A DNA stretch of 64,000 nucleotides from Candidatus Gastranaerophilales bacterium (GTDB lineage Bacteria > Cyanobacteriota > Vampirovibrionia > Gastranaerophilales > Gastranaerophilaceae). The stretch is taken from positions 185,608 through 249,607 of the forward strand of contig CALVAO010000001.1 of the NCBI GenBank assembly GCA_944325515.1, read 5' to 3'. Positions 9,544 through 18,385 of this stretch are shown here, one piece after another. The notes below the pieces were generated by a model, which saw nothing but the letters and a program-made list of their open reading frames with translations, was not told the origin of the DNA and searched no databases. Each line of letters opens with the position of its first letter. The stretch's first letter is position 1. The translations under genes were made by a program, and so were the position numbers.

Positions 9544-10098
9544 AATTTTAACTCCTTTTATCTTTTTTAGTTATACTTGGATACAATCCTACAATTTTGT
9601 TTACGGCACAATTCGATTAAAACTTTAGGATTTTGTAAGAAATTGTTACAAAAATTAACATAATAGTTGACCGGATAATAAAAAGAGATGTCATCTTGAA
9701 AGCGTAGAAAATCGGGGGTAAATGAGGGGTAAATGAGGGGTAAATGAATGAGAGGTGTAAGTAATATTTTCTTCCTTTTACCCCCGATTTTGAAGCTGTT
9801 CAAGATCTTACAAATTAAAAGGTATAATTTCCGGCTGGTAAGATGCTGAAATACGCCTCTATTTATATACACATACTTTATATCTTTTTATCACTTGACG
9901 GCTATTCAGCATGACAGTTATTGTCGGGTTAATGTACTGCTTACAAATATAGATTTTTACCGGACAGTTATGCCCACAAGGGGCGAGGGAATTTTCTAGA
10001 CCTAGTGGGGTGCAATTCATTGCACCATTAAAGGATTAAGAAAATACCCGCGTGTATTTGTTTATGAAAAATATTGGTGCAAAAATTTGCATCCTACA
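9544..10098. other. Gap with repeats, no gene seen
   Basis: No convincing gene. It holds the large inverted repeat at 9693-9806, the palindrome GGTGCAAT-TC-ATTGCACC at 10009-10026, a second palindrome TGCAAA-AA-TTTGCA at 10078-10091 just past the rubrerythrin stop, and the string CCCACAAGGGGC at 9973-9984, which recurs near 63916. Confidence 0.6.
9693..9806. repeat. Long imperfect inverted repeat enclosing 11-bp tandem repeats
   Basis: Two 30-nt arms (9693-9722 and 9777-9806) pair at 24 of 30 positions. Both arms have ATCTTGAA at the outer end and AAAATCGGGGGTAAA at the inner end. The arms enclose near-identical tandem units of GGGGTAAATGA. This is the architecture of a small palindromic or MITE-like element, or a long hairpin RNA. 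Confidence 0.6.
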
Positions 10099-10638
10099 CT
10101 AATAGTTTTTTGCTTTTACCATAAAATAACTTTTCGGGTGTTTGCATACCGGACATAACTCTACAGCAGAAGTTCCTGTGTAGGAGAAGCCGCAATTTGC
10201 GCATTCCCATACAACAGGCTCAGATTTTACAAACACTTCTTCCTTTTTGATATTTTCAAGGAGTTTTCTGTACCTTTCTTCATGGTCTTTTTCTATTTTG
10301 GCTACATTTTCAAAAAGCAGCGCAATATCTTCAAACCCTTCTTCTCTGGCTTCTTTTGCAAATTTTGCATACATATCAGTCCATTCATAGTTTTCGCCGG
10401 CTGCAGCATCTTCAAGGTTTTCTATAGTAGATGCGACAGAGCCGCCGTGAAGAAGCTTAAACCAGATTTTAGCGTGTTCTTTTTCATTATTGGCAGTTTC
10501 TTCAAATAATTTGGCAATCTGAACATAACCGTCTTTTTTAGCCTTTGAAGCATAATAAGTATACTTGTTTCTTGCCTGTGATTCTCCGGAAAAAGCTTCC
10601 ATTAAATTCTTTTCAGTTTTTGTGCCTTTTAATTCCAT
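10099..10638 (-). CDS. rbr: Rubrerythrin
   Basis: A non-haem iron peroxidase that removes hydrogen peroxide in anaerobes. An N-terminal ferritin-like four-helix domain (1-135) carries the di-iron ligands: Glu in EAFSGE, ExxH as EKEH near 53-56, Glu in KEAREE, and ExxH as EKDH near 117. A C-terminal rubredoxin-like domain has CANCG and CPVCK for the mononuclear iron. The 179 residues are typical. AAAGGAG precedes the start. Presence of rbr fits a strictly or mostly anaerobic lifestyle. Confidence 0.96.
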   Translation of the reverse strand: MELKGTKTEKNLMEAFSGESQARNKYTYYASKAKKDGYVQIAKLFEETANNEKEHAKIWFKLLHGGSVASTIENLEDAAAGENYEWTDMYAKFAKEAREEGFEDIALLFENVAKIEKDHEERYRKLLENIKKEEVFVKSEPVVWECANCGFSYTGTSAVELCPVCKHPKSYFMVKAKNY

Positions 10639-10663
10639 ATAAAACTCCTTTCATTAAATCTCT

Positions 10664-10669
10664 ATTATA
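10664..10669 (-). promoter_or_regulatory. rbr: Extended -10 box before rubrerythrin
   Basis: Minus strand TGTTATAAT (extended -10 form TGnTATAAT) about 26 nt before the start codon; no good -35 box is seen. Confidence 0.4.
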
Positions 10670-10753
10670 ACATAATAATTTGTGCAAACATACTGTTATG
10701 GATTTGTTTCGTCAGCTGGAAATATCAAAATACGTTTAGTTGTTTGTTTTATG

Positions 10754-10839
10754 CCGCCCAACGGGAGAGGATAGAATTTCAATACGAAACAGCAGTAGAG
10801 TATTAGAAATTCTTGGAGAGGGGGCAAATCCGTTAGGGG
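10754..10839. ncRNA. Putative structured RNA or palindromic element upstream of dnaG
   Basis: An outer stem of CCCAACGG with CCGTTAGGG (one bulged A) encloses purine-rich internal loops. An inner 13-bp stem follows, AGAATTTCAATAC with GTATTAGAAATTCT (one bulged A), closing on a 14-nt loop. No coding potential is evident. It could be a small RNA, a 5' leader of the dnaG-rpoD operon, or a palindromic intergenic repeat. I matched it to no known RNA family. Confidence 0.35.
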
Positions 10840-10959
10840 AATATGAGAGATAAAGTTTTCATATTTATATTTTTCTAGATTTTACTTTTTCTTGTAATGA
10901 GTAGTATAAAACATTATCCCACCTTACCATTAATTTTTTGTCGGTGCTAAAATATAATT

Positions 10960-12843
10960 ATGGCAATAATGGCAAATTCTTTTGAGGAAGTTATTTCTTT
11001 AATAAAAGACCGGCTGGATATAGTAGATGTAGTTTCTCAATACGTTGTTCTAAAAAAAAGCGGGGCTAACTACTGGGGGTTGTGTCCCTTTCATAACGAT
11101 AAAAAACCTTCAATGTCCGTAAGCCCTTCTAAAGGAATTTATAAATGTTTTTCATGCGGTGCAGGCGGAGATGCATTAAGTTTTTTAGTTAAAATTCAGA
11201 ATAGGGAATACAAAGACGTTATTCTTGAGCTGGCTGAAAAGTACGGAATAGAGCTGCCGCAAAAATTTCATTCTTCAAAGGAAAATAAAAACCAGAAAAA
11301 AGAGATGATAAGTGCCTGCGAAAAAGCGGCTAAGTTCTACAAACTGCAATTAAAAACTGCAGAAGATGCCAATAAAGCCATGTCTTATCTAAAAGGCAGA
11401 GATATAACGGATGATATCATAGATAAGTTTACACTGGGGTGGGCACCCAATAAATATGATACGCTTTATAAAGAACTTAAAAAAGAATTTAAAGATGAAA
11501 TTCTGGAAAAAGCCGGACTGATTTTAAAATCAAATTCCGGAGGTTGGATAGACAGATTTAGAAACAGAATAATTATTCCGATACAAAATGAAAATGGAGA
11601 ATTTGTTGCATTTGGTGCTCGTGCGGTTGATGAGGGGCAAAATCCGAAATACTTAAATTCTTCAGATTCTTTAATTTATAATAAAAGCAAAATTCTGTTT
11701 GGACTCAATTCCGCTCAAGACGCAATAAAGGCGGAAGACGGCGTAATTATTATGGAAGGTTATTTTGATGTTATATCCGCTCAAGCACACGGGGTTGGAA
11801 ATGCTGTTGCATCCTGCGGAACAGCATTAACGCCGGAGCATGTCAAGCTTCTTTCAAGATACACAAAATCAAGGAGAATTTATCTTTCATTCGATACTGA
11901 CACGGCAGGAATTAATGCCACCAAAAAAGGGAGCGCTGTGATTAAAGAAACACTGTCCGCGCTTGGAAATATCAAGCAGTTTGATGAAAGTCATATTTCA
12001 TCAAATACGGATAATAAATATGCATGTGAAATCCGTGTTGTATCACAGCCGGAAGGCAAAGATCCGGATGAATTTATAAGAACAACCGGTGCAGATGCTT
12101 TTAAAACATACGTTAAAAATGCCCCGCTTCTCATAGATTTTTTGCTAAACAATATCCTTAAAGATAAAAATAGTGCTAAAACTCCTCAAGAGAAAGCAGA
12201 ACTGGTAAATCAGATTATAGAAGTTTTGAAAGATGTAAATAACAAGATAATTCAGTCTGAATATGTTAAAATGGTGTCAACAGTTATAGATGTTGATGAA
12301 AATGCCATGCTGAAAGAATTGGCTAATCATAGGGAGTTTGGGGAATATGCACAGGTTGGGAATAAAAAACTTGTAACAAATTCTTCACAATTTGAAATAA
12401 AAGCGCAAAAAAATTTATTGAGCGTTTTTCTAGCAAATGACAGCTCGTTAAGTTTTAAACAGCTTAACGAATTGTTACCGGAAAATATCATTCAAGATGA
12501 AACGTTAATAATTGTAAAAAATACAATTGACAAATTAGTGTGTACAATAAATAATGTTAAGGAATTAACAAAAAGTTTATATACGGAATTCATTGAGGAT
12601 GATAATTTGACCCAAATCTTAACCGATATAGTAGAACTCTCGGAAGCGTTTAATGGACTGGAACCTGCAGAGTTTGAACGGGCTGTAAAAGAAAATATTG
12701 TAAGACTAAAAAGATGTTATCAAGAAAAAGAAACAGAAGAAATTCGCCGAAAATATAAACAGGTAAATGATGACGATATAGAAGCGCTAAGAATACAAAT
12801 GCAGCTTAGAGATAAAATAAAATTAAGGACTGGAGATAAATAA
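10960..12843 (+). CDS. dnaG: DNA primase
   Basis: Synthesises RNA primers for replication. The N-terminal CHC2 zinc domain (about 38-70) shows [10 protein letters not shown] and CFSCGAGG. The catalytic TOPRIM core follows, with [10 protein letters not shown] and SFDTDTAG as metal-binding motifs (about 265-320). The C-terminal third is the helicase-binding part. The 627-residue length is normal. The start may be Met4 at 10969; neither start has a clear ribosome binding site and a TATAAT lies right at the start, so the message may be nearly leaderless. The stop overlaps the start of rpoD (TAATG), a classic translationally coupled pair. Confidence 0.95.
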   Translation: MAIMANSFEEVISLIKDRLDIVDVVSQYVVLKKSGANYWGLCPFHNDKKPSMSVSPSKGIYKCFSCGAGGDALSFLVKIQNREYKDVILELAEKYGIELPQKFHSSKENKNQKKEMISACEKAAKFYKLQLKTAEDANKAMSYLKGRDITDDIIDKFTLGWAPNKYDTLYKELKKEFKDEILEKAGLILKSNSGGWIDRFRNRIIIPIQNENGEFVAFGARAVDEGQNPKYLNSSDSLIYNKSKILFGLNSAQDAIKAEDGVIIMEGYFDVISAQAHGVGNAVASCGTALTPEHVKLLSRYTKSRRIYLSFDTDTAGINATKKGSAVIKETLSALGNIKQFDESHISSNTDNKYACEIRVVSQPEGKDPDEFIRTTGADAFKTYVKNAPLLIDFLLNNILKDKNSAKTPQEKAELVNQIIEVLKDVNNKIIQSEYVKMVSTVIDVDENAMLKELANHREFGEYAQVGNKKLVTNSSQFEIKAQKNLLSVFLANDSSLSFKQLNELLPENIIQDETLIIVKNTIDKLVCTINNVKELTKSLYTEFIEDDNLTQILTDIVELSEAFNGLEPAEFERAVKENIVRLKRCYQEKETEEIRRKYKQVNDDDIEALRIQMQLRDKIKLRTGDK

Positions 12844-13931
12844 TGACTCAAAAAAGAAATTCAAATTCATCTGTAATTAGTGTAGAAGACGAAAATCTTG
12901 ATTTATTAGATTATGATGAAGAAAAAGTCGATGATGTAGATTACATTGAAACTGATTTAGGAACAGATAATATTGAAGATATAATTACTTCTTCAAAACT
13001 CGGCGGTATAAAAAGTGAAGATTTCTATATGATGGACTCTTCCGACATGTCAAGAGAATCTGAACTTGATACAGAGGTTCCAAAAGGAGTTGCGGTAGAA
13101 GATCCGGTAAGATTATATCTGCGCGAAATCGGACGTATAAAATTGTTATCTACCAGTGAAGAAATTGAACTGGCACGCAAGATTATTCAAGGCGGTACAC
13201 CTGGCGCTATTGCAAAACGTAAACTCGTTCAAGCTAACTTAAGACTGGTTGTTAGTATTGCTAAAAAATATGTAGGACGCGGAATGCTCTTCTTAGACCT
13301 CATACAGGAAGGAAATTTAGGATTAATCAGAGCTGCCGAAAAGTTTGACCATGAACGCGGATTCAAATTCTCGACTTATGCAACCTGGTGGATTAGACAG
13401 GCTATTACAAGAGCTATTGCGGATCAAGCAAGAACAATCCGTATTCCTGTTCACATGGTTGAAACTATTAATAAATTAAAGAAAGTAACCAGAAGACTTG
13501 CACAAGAACTTTCCAGAAAACCAACCGAAGAAGAATTGGCAGTAGAAATGGGTGTTTCTATTTCCAAATTGAGAGAAATCGTAAAAATTGCTCAAGAACC
13601 GCTTTCTCTTGAAACACCTATTGGAAAGGAAGAAGATTCAAGATTAGGTGATTTTATTGAAGATAAAGAAGCGGATGCTCCTATAAAAACTGTTGCTTCT
13701 GAACTTCTTAGAGAAGATTTGGCAGAAGTTTTGTGTACGCTTTCACCGCGCGAACGTGATGTATTAAGATTACGTTTCGGCATGGATGACGGTCGTCAGA
13801 GAACCCTTGAAGAAGTGGGACAATTGTTCGGAGTTACGCGTGAACGTATTAGACAGATTGAAGCAAAGGCGCTGAGAAAGCTAAGACATCCGAACAGAAG
13901 CAAACGCTTGAGAGAATATGTAGAAAACTAA
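12843..13931 (+). CDS. rpoD: Primary RNA polymerase sigma factor (sigma-70/SigA)
   Basis: Housekeeping sigma factor. After an acidic N-terminal stretch of about 80 residues, region 1.2 begins at [11 protein letters not shown]. Region 2 includes [13 protein letters not shown] and the -10-recognition helix with [11 protein letters not shown]. Region 3 follows, and region 4.2 ends in the helix-turn-helix with [16 protein letters not shown]. The 362 residues lack a long region 1.1, as in many cyanobacterial SigA proteins. Cotranscribed with dnaG. The near-consensus promoters in this window fit this factor. Confidence 0.96.
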   Translation: MTQKRNSNSSVISVEDENLDLLDYDEEKVDDVDYIETDLGTDNIEDIITSSKLGGIKSEDFYMMDSSDMSRESELDTEVPKGVAVEDPVRLYLREIGRIKLLSTSEEIELARKIIQGGTPGAIAKRKLVQANLRLVVSIAKKYVGRGMLFLDLIQEGNLGLIRAAEKFDHERGFKFSTYATWWIRQAITRAIADQARTIRIPVHMVETINKLKKVTRRLAQELSRKPTEEELAVEMGVSISKLREIVKIAQEPLSLETPIGKEEDSRLGDFIEDKEADAPIKTVASELLREDLAEVLCTLSPRERDVLRLRFGMDDGRQRTLEEVGQLFGVTRERIRQIEAKALRKLRHPNRSKRLREYVEN

Positions 13932-13938
13932 CAAAATT

Positions 13939-13965
13939 AAAAAGCACCTTTAAAGGGTGCTTTTT
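13939..13965 (+). terminator. Terminator after dnaG-rpoD
   Basis: Stem AAAAAGCACC with GGTGCTTTTT, 7-nt loop, ending in five T; it begins 8 nt after the rpoD stop. A standard intrinsic terminator. Confidence 0.9.
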
Positions 13966-14062
13966 GACTCTAAAGGACTGGTAAATGAGTCAGAAGAATA
14001 GACTTATTTTGTATTGCAAAAAGTAACAATTTTATTTTAATTTAACAAAACATAACAATTAA

Positions 14063-14091
14063 TTGGACTTTAAACATGTTTAAAATATAAT
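14063..14091 (+). promoter_or_regulatory. Near-consensus promoter with a palindromic spacer
   Basis: TTGGAC at 14063-14068, a 17-nt spacer, and a perfect TATAAT at 14086-14091. Sixteen of the 17 spacer bases form the perfect palindrome TTTAAACATGTTTAAA (14069-14084), a possible repressor operator lying between the two promoter boxes. It drives the gene at 14123. Confidence 0.75.
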
Positions 14092-14122
14092 AATTTCAGT
14101 AAACCTATGAGGGAGTAAAAAT

Positions 14123-14722
14123 ATGCCGAACAATGAAAGTGTAGGAAAAAAGATAGTTGAAGCTTTGAAAAAACAGGCTGAAAGTATGGATATACAAGAA
14201 GATACCATGAACAGTTTTGACAGTACTCCTGTCAGCAATCCGATGAACGATGATATTTTTGCACCATCTTCTGCAGATGACATTTTTGCGGAACCGGCTA
14301 AACCGGCAAAATCTGCAAATTTCTTTGATGATATCGAAACCGAAGAAAAAGATCCATTTTTTGCAGAACCAAAACCTGTTCAAACACCTGTTGTTGAAAC
14401 AATGAGTGAATCGTTTGAAATGCCTGCAAATATTACAGTTTTAAAGAAACTAATTTCACAATTGCCAAGCGGTGTTTCAAGGCATACAGGCGCGCAAATA
14501 ATTAAACAAACAATGGAAGCTTTAGGAATTTCTATGAAAAGTGTTCTTCAAGATGCTCAACAGGTTCAAGAGAACTTGAAAGTTTCTGCCAGAGAGTGTC
14601 AAGCTTCAATACAAGAGTACAAAAAGCAGATTCTTACACTTGAAAAGCAATCTCAGAGCTACCAGAAACAATATTCTGCTTTGAATGACTTAATAAGCTT
14701 ATTTATTCAAACGACAAAGTAA
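14123..14722 (+). CDS. Hypothetical protein with disordered N-half and coiled-coil C-half
   Basis: A 199-residue soluble protein of no family I recognise. Residues 1-90 are acidic and Pro/Ala-rich, with short repeats of the type DDIFA and DPFFA. Residues about 95-199 are helical, with a Gln/Glu/Lys-rich stretch (140-185) that looks like a coiled coil. GAGGGAG precedes the ATG. It has its own strong promoter and a strong terminator, so it is an independent and probably well-expressed gene. The pattern would suit a scaffold or cell-division type protein, but no function can be named. Confidence 0.75.
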   Translation: MPNNESVGKKIVEALKKQAESMDIQEDTMNSFDSTPVSNPMNDDIFAPSSADDIFAEPAKPAKSANFFDDIETEEKDPFFAEPKPVQTPVVETMSESFEMPANITVLKKLISQLPSGVSRHTGAQIIKQTMEALGISMKSVLQDAQQVQENLKVSARECQASIQEYKKQILTLEKQSQSYQKQYSALNDLISLFIQTTK

Positions 14723-14742
14723 ATAGAAAACAAAATGTTAAT

Positions 14743-14773
14743 AAAAAGGACTAAACATAGTTTAGTCCTTTTT
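14743..14773. terminator. Bidirectional terminator
   Basis: A 14-bp perfect stem AAAAAGGACTAAAC / GTTTAGTCCTTTTT with a 3-nt loop, between two convergent genes; A- and T-runs on both sides allow use from either strand. Confidence 0.9.
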
Positions 14774-14802
14774 ATTTGTAATGAAATTTAAATAAAGCTT
14801 AG

Positions 14803-15252
14803 TTAAATACCTTCATCTTCTTCAGACTCTTCGGTTGAAACAGGTGCAGTTACTGTAACTCCGAGTTCTTCCAGTGCAGCTTTTGCTTTTGGTGCCAGTG
14901 CCGTATCAGAGAAGTTCTCTAAAATTGTCTGGTAACATTCTATTGCTTCCGGTTTCATATCACGAAGTTTATAGACATTACCTGCTTTATAATAAAGAGG
15001 CGCTAACTCCGTTGAAGGTGACATAAGCATTTGATTATCAAGTTTAATCTTTATGCCAATTAATGTTTCATTATCCTGCGGTGACAATAAAGCTCGACCA
15101 TATATTTTTTGAGTTAATTTATCAATACTTTCTGACATTTCTGTTATAGCCTCTTTTGAAAGTTTTGAAGATTTCTTTGCTGCAGATACGTCCAGAGAGA
15201 TTGCAGAAAGTAATAAGAAACCAACAATTATTGATAAAAATATTTTTTTCAT
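14803..15252 (-). CDS. Secreted TPR-like hypothetical protein
   Basis: 149 residues. A clear signal peptide (basic MKK, hydrophobic core, SLDVSA cleavage region near residue 24) sends it to the periplasm. The mature part is helical. Residues about 85-130 (YKAGNVYKLRDM, ECYQTILENF) look like a tetratricopeptide-type helical pair, ending in an acidic Glu-rich tail. It is too short to place in a named family. A role as a protein-interaction module in the envelope is inference. Confidence 0.75.
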   Translation of the reverse strand: MKKIFLSIIVGFLLLSAISLDVSAAKKSSKLSKEAITEMSESIDKLTQKIYGRALLSPQDNETLIGIKIKLDNQMLMSPSTELAPLYYKAGNVYKLRDMKPEAIECYQTILENFSDTALAPKAKAALEELGVTVTAPVSTEESEEDEGI

Positions 15253-15450
15253 TTTATAACCTTAAGCTCCATTCTTTTATTTCTTCTTCTATTATACATA
15301 ATATTTATTTATCATGCTAGAAAATCTCTAAAAAAATAAAAAAAGAACACCTTTTTGGTAAACTTTTTCACTCCCTCCCTGGATGGGGAGGGCTGGGGTG
15401 GGGGCGATTGGGCGTTTCAAACATTTTATTATCTAGATTTTTACATTGTT

Positions 15451-15492
15451 CTTTTCTTTCTCTTTTGCTGCGAATAAAAAGAGAAAGAAAAG
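15451..15492. repeat. Perfect 16-bp inverted repeat, purine/pyrimidine arms
   Basis: CTTTTCTTTCTCTTTT and its exact complement are separated by 10 nt. A further purine copy (15496-15511) follows directly and could compete for pairing. Confidence 0.8.
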
Positions 15493-15665
15493 GACGAAAA
15501 GAAAGAGAAAAATACGCAATTGTTTTCTACACCCTTACGGGTGTTTGATTGAACGGCTGAAGCAGGCAAGCCTGCTCGTTTTCGCATGCTATAGCTATGC
15601 TTTCGCATAGCACGCTTGCGACGCAATATGCGTTTGTCCTACTCTTTGTTATGTTTTAGAGCAGT

Positions 15666-15760
15666 AGGGTAGACTTTAGTCTACCTTATTAATATATAAA
15701 ACTATATTAATTTGCTCATATATCTACGATTTATCTTGTTTTTAGCATAATTTATGCTTA
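15666..15760. repeat. Diverged intergenic repeat, copy A
   Basis: Begins AGGGTAGACTTTAGTCTACC and continues into TATCTTGTTTTTAGCATAATT. The same order of elements is seen again at 35367-35445 with scattered changes, so the two are probably copies of one dispersed sequence. Confidence 0.45.
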
Positions 15761-15794
15761 TGGTGTTAGTGTGTTGATTTTATTAGATATTTAA

Positions 15795-16760
15795 ATGTAT
15801 GATAAATATATGGAAAAACTTATATATCAATTATTCATAACCGGTACCGGAAAATGTCTGGATGAGGCTCTAAAAAAAGGTTTGGGCGGTGTTATATTTT
15901 TTACAAAAGATATAGAATCTAGAGAACAATTTTCAAACCTTATTGTGAATATAAAAAACAAAGCTATTGAACCTCCGTTTCTATCAATAGATCAAGAAGG
16001 CGGTCGTGTAGAAAGAACAGAAAATATTCATGCCAGATATTTATCTCCGAGATATGCATATGCACGCGGCGAAGAGTTTTTAAGTAATCAAGCAAAAAAA
16101 ATTGCACAAGAATTAAATGTGTATGGAATTAATCTGAATTTCGCCCCCTGCGCAGATGTAAATACAAATCCTCAAAACCCTATTATAGGTGAACGGGCAT
16201 TTTCAGATAATACCGAAGATGTTATAAAAGGTGTTAAACTTGTATGTGAAATATTCCGCAATAATGGAATTATTCCTTGTATAAAACATTATCCAGGTCA
16301 TGGAGATGCTGATAAAGACAGTCATAAAACATTACCTAAAATAAATTTATCATTAAATGATATGGAAAATTTGCATATTAAACCTTTTAAAGAAAATATA
16401 AATACTGAAATGATTATGGCGGCACATCTGCATTGTACCTGTTTTGATAAAGAACCAATACCTGCTTCCTTAAGCAAAAATGCCATAGGATACTTACGCA
16501 ACGTTTTAAAATATAATGGTGTAGTAATTACAGACGATATGGTTATGAAAGGTGTTGAAAAATTTGGAGCTGTAGAAGCCTGTATAATGGCACTGTTAGC
16601 CGGAGTCGATATGTTTATATACAGAGAATGTGATAGAAACACCATTAATATTATCGAAGAATTAATTAGGAAAACAGAAAACAATGAAACGCTAAAACGC
16701 AGAATTTTAGAAGCAAATAATCGAATACAAAAACTCAAAAAAGAAAGACTCAATTACTAA
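15795..16760 (+). CDS. nagZ: Beta-N-acetylhexosaminidase, glycoside hydrolase family 3
   Basis: Removes N-acetylglucosamine from peptidoglycan fragments during wall recycling. The 321 residues comprise a single GH3 N-terminal barrel, as in NagZ. The SIDQEGGRVER substrate-binding motif is near 58-68 and the family-defining KHYPGHGD loop with its catalytic His is near 160. The nucleophile Asp is in VITDDMVMKG near 240. There is no signal peptide, so it is cytoplasmic. Its stop codon lies inside the terminator stem. Identification is strong; exact substrate preference is inferred from the family. Confidence 0.9.
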   Translation: MYDKYMEKLIYQLFITGTGKCLDEALKKGLGGVIFFTKDIESREQFSNLIVNIKNKAIEPPFLSIDQEGGRVERTENIHARYLSPRYAYARGEEFLSNQAKKIAQELNVYGINLNFAPCADVNTNPQNPIIGERAFSDNTEDVIKGVKLVCEIFRNNGIIPCIKHYPGHGDADKDSHKTLPKINLSLNDMENLHIKPFKENINTEMIMAAHLHCTCFDKEPIPASLSKNAIGYLRNVLKYNGVVITDDMVMKGVEKFGAVEACIMALLAGVDMFIYRECDRNTINIIEELIRKTENNETLKRRILEANNRIQKLKKERLNY

Positions 16761-16777
16761 TTGAGTCTTTCTTTTTT
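16741..16777 (+). terminator. Terminator overlapping the nagZ stop
   Basis: Stem AAGAAAGACTCAATT / AATTGAGTCTTTCTT with a 3-nt loop, continuing into T-rich sequence. The nagZ stop codon at 16758-16760 lies within the hairpin. Confidence 0.85.
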
Positions 16778-16796
16778 GCTTAAAACGACATTTGTT

Positions 16797-17093
16797 TTAA
16801 GAAGCGGCTGTAGTAGCTGCCGCAGCTTTTTCTGCTTCAAAACACTCTTTGCATAATACATCTCTACCCTGTGTAGGATTAAATGGTACTTGAGTTTGTT
16901 TTCCACATTTTGCACAAACGGCATCATGCATTTTTCTTTTGCCTCTGTGTTGTTGTTTTTTTAATTTTCTGCAATTTGCGCATCTTTTAGGCTTATTTGT
17001 TAACCCTTTTTCTGCATAGAATTCTTGTTCGCCTGCAGTAAAAACAAATTCGCTGCCGCAATCTTCACAAATAAGCGTTTCATCTTGGTACAT
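16797..17093 (-). CDS. Zinc-ribbon protein
   Basis: 98 residues with three CxxC-type pairs plus a fourth: CEDC near 9, CANC near 38, CAKC near 60 and CKEC near 81. These make two tandem zinc ribbons like the small 'probable zinc-binding' domains found next to one another in many bacterial proteins. The C terminus is an Ala/Thr-rich tail. TAGGAGAA precedes the start. Probable nucleic-acid or protein binding; the actual role is unknown. Confidence 0.85.
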   Translation of the reverse strand: MYQDETLICEDCGSEFVFTAGEQEFYAEKGLTNKPKRCANCRKLKKQQHRGKRKMHDAVCAKCGKQTQVPFNPTQGRDVLCKECFEAEKAAAATTAAS

Positions 17094-17151
17094 GGCTTGT
17101 TCTCCTAAATATGTTTATACCCACAGCACTTTAGAGAAGTACTATGCCCTC

Positions 17152-17180
17152 ATTCTATACTTTTTTTCAACAAGCGTCAA
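17152..17180 (-). promoter_or_regulatory. Sigma-70 promoter of the zinc-ribbon gene
   Basis: Minus strand TTGACG, 17-nt spacer, TAGAAT, about 60 nt before the start codon; a long leader follows. Confidence 0.65.
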
Positions 17181-17384
17181 GAGTTTCAATTATAAATACA
17201 AATTATTGAAACAAAAATACACATAAAAATATGTTATTTATATGAATAGTTTCTAAGACTACGATTGGTAAAGCCCCTGCTGTAGTGAGAAGCTTACTCT
17301 ACAAAACTTTTACATAAGTAATTATAATTCTAAAAAGTTAATTTAACAGAAAGCTTCATACTGCTTAAATTAGTTAGTCTGTAA
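17181..17384. other. AT-rich gap, nothing recognised
   Basis: Between the zinc-ribbon promoter and the hairpin after dut I see no gene, repeat or clear site. Confidence 0.5.
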
Positions 17385-17415
17385 GATGCGGTATAAATCT
17401 ATGATTTACCGCATC
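17385..17415 (-). terminator. Hairpin just after dut
   Basis: GATGCGG / CCGCATC with inner TAAAT / ATTTA pairing and a 2-nt bulge, 5 nt past the dut stop on the minus strand. No T-run follows, so it may act as a 3' stabiliser rather than an intrinsic terminator. Confidence 0.45.
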
Positions 17416-17419
17416 AATG

Positions 17420-17857
17420 TTAAACTTTGCCTGTAGAACCGAATCCGCCGGTACCGCGTGCAGTTTCAGAAAGTTCTGTAACTACTTCTATCTTTGCCTG
17501 CTCGTATTTGGCAATAATCATCTGTGCGATTCTTTCATCCGGTTTTATAGTATATGGCTCGTTTGATAGGTTAACAATCGGAATACATACCTCTCCGCGA
17601 TAATCTTCATCAATTGTACCAACGCAATTAATAAGACTTATGCCATGCTTGATAGAAAGCCCGGAACGTGGTCTTATTTGTGCTTCATAGCCGTGTTCAA
17701 GCTCAATTTTTAAGCCTGTCGGGATAAGTTTTCTCTCCAGTGGTTGAAGTGTAATCTCTTCATCGATTGCAGCGCATAAATCCATACCGGCAGCGCCTTC
17801 TGTTTTATATTCCGGTACAAACCGGTTGTGTTCCATTCTGAAAATCTTAAGTTTCAT
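17420..17857 (-). CDS. dut: Deoxyuridine 5'-triphosphate nucleotidohydrolase (dUTPase)
   Basis: Hydrolyses dUTP to dUMP, keeping uracil out of DNA. The trimeric dUTPase motifs are all present: AAGMDLCAA (motif 1), PRSGLSIKHG (2), GTIDEDYRGE (3), RIAQMII (4) and the glycine-rich C-terminal RGTGGFGSTG (5). The 145-residue length is standard. A ribosome binding site (GGAGAGG) is close to the start. It follows a small gene on the same strand with a 21-bp gap, so the two are probably cotranscribed. Confidence 0.96.
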   Translation of the reverse strand: MKLKIFRMEHNRFVPEYKTEGAAGMDLCAAIDEEITLQPLERKLIPTGLKIELEHGYEAQIRPRSGLSIKHGISLINCVGTIDEDYRGEVCIPIVNLSNEPYTIKPDERIAQMIIAKYEQAKIEVVTELSETARGTGGFGSTGKV

Positions 17858-17878
17858 ACTCCTCTCCTTCGGGCAAAT

Positions 17879-18112
17879 CTAGCAAGTGATAATTGTTTTT
17901 CCATCAATAACTTGTTTAGGGAAAATTGTAAGAGTTTCAATACCTTTAGTCTTATCAATTTTATTACTATTAGTAATAGGATTAGCTTTTTGAGCTTTTT
18001 CAACAGCTTCTTCAGCACCATTTGGCGCAGACATAAAGCTGTTAGAATATTTAATAAATAGGTTGCGTCTTAAACTGCGGTTTTCACCTGCTGTAATTGA
18101 TGATACGTTCAT
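17879..18112 (-). CDS. Small hypothetical protein upstream of dut
   Basis: 77 residues, basic, no family recognised. The start is supported by GTGAGGTAG about 8 nt upstream. The N terminus (MNVSSITAGENRSLRRNLF) has the short polar lead-in common to several unknown proteins here. Same strand and close to dut. Confidence 0.6.
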   Translation of the reverse strand: MNVSSITAGENRSLRRNLFIKYSNSFMSAPNGAEEAVEKAQKANPITNSNKIDKTKGIETLTIFPKQVIDGKTIITC

Positions 18113-18228
18113 AATTTCTACCTCACAGAATTTATTTTGAAACAGAGAGAAAAAAGTGTCAATAGAAATATAACATTTGTAACAAAAAAACTTTTGTGTT
18201 AGTATAGTTTTGTTGAAAATAGAATAAG

Positions 18229-18362
18229 TTATGTCGATGTGGCAAGGACTCCCGAGAAAGTTGACTAAATGTCAAGTTTCGAGAGGATGCAGGCGAGTTA
18301 GAAGTCGTAAGACTTCGTACGAGCCGTATACAAGATAGTATACCGATACCGCCACAAGACAC
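18229..18362. ncRNA. Putative structured RNA sharing sequence with the adjacent tRNA-Leu
   Basis: The segment opens with TTATGTCGATGTGGC, repeated exactly at the 5' end of tRNA-Leu (18382-18396). Its 3' end (GTATACCGATACCGCCAC, 18338-18355) is the near-perfect complement of the tRNA 5' part. Between these are hairpins CGAGAAAgTTGAC/GTCAAgTTTCG (18253-18281), GAAGTC-GTAA-GACTTC (18301-18316) and GTATAC-aagata-GTATAC (18326-18343). The ends can close as GTC..GTGGC with GCCAC..GAC. It could be a structured RNA, or the scar of an inverted duplication of the tRNA. Confidence 0.4.
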
Positions 18363-18385
18363 TTGAAAATTGAATACAGAATTAT

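Larger units (their letters stand above)
15253..15794. other. Hairpin-rich gap, no gene supported
   Basis: Contains a G-rich stretch (15370-15405, alternating CCCTCCC and GGGG), a 16-bp purine/pyrimidine stem (15451-15492), ACACCC-ttac-GGGTGT (15529-15544), AGCAGGC-aa-GCCTGCT (15561-15576), a GCTATGC/GCATAGC hairpin near 15592-15612, and GGTAGACT-tt-AGTCTACC (15668-15685). The only reading frame of any length is basic low-complexity sequence produced by these repeats. Confidence 0.6.

Noticed and set aside
9715..9747. GGGGTAAATGA tandem units considered as a CRISPR array
   Set aside because: Units are 11 bp with no spacers, and there are no cas genes.
10754..10839. Interpretation as 6S RNA or 4.5S SRP RNA
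   Set aside because: The conserved SRP tetraloop motif is absent and the fold is too short for 6S; left as an unassigned structure.
15441..15626. A 61-codon minus-strand frame
   Set aside because: Low-complexity Arg/Lys/Phe/Ser sequence produced by purine/pyrimidine hairpins; not protein-like.
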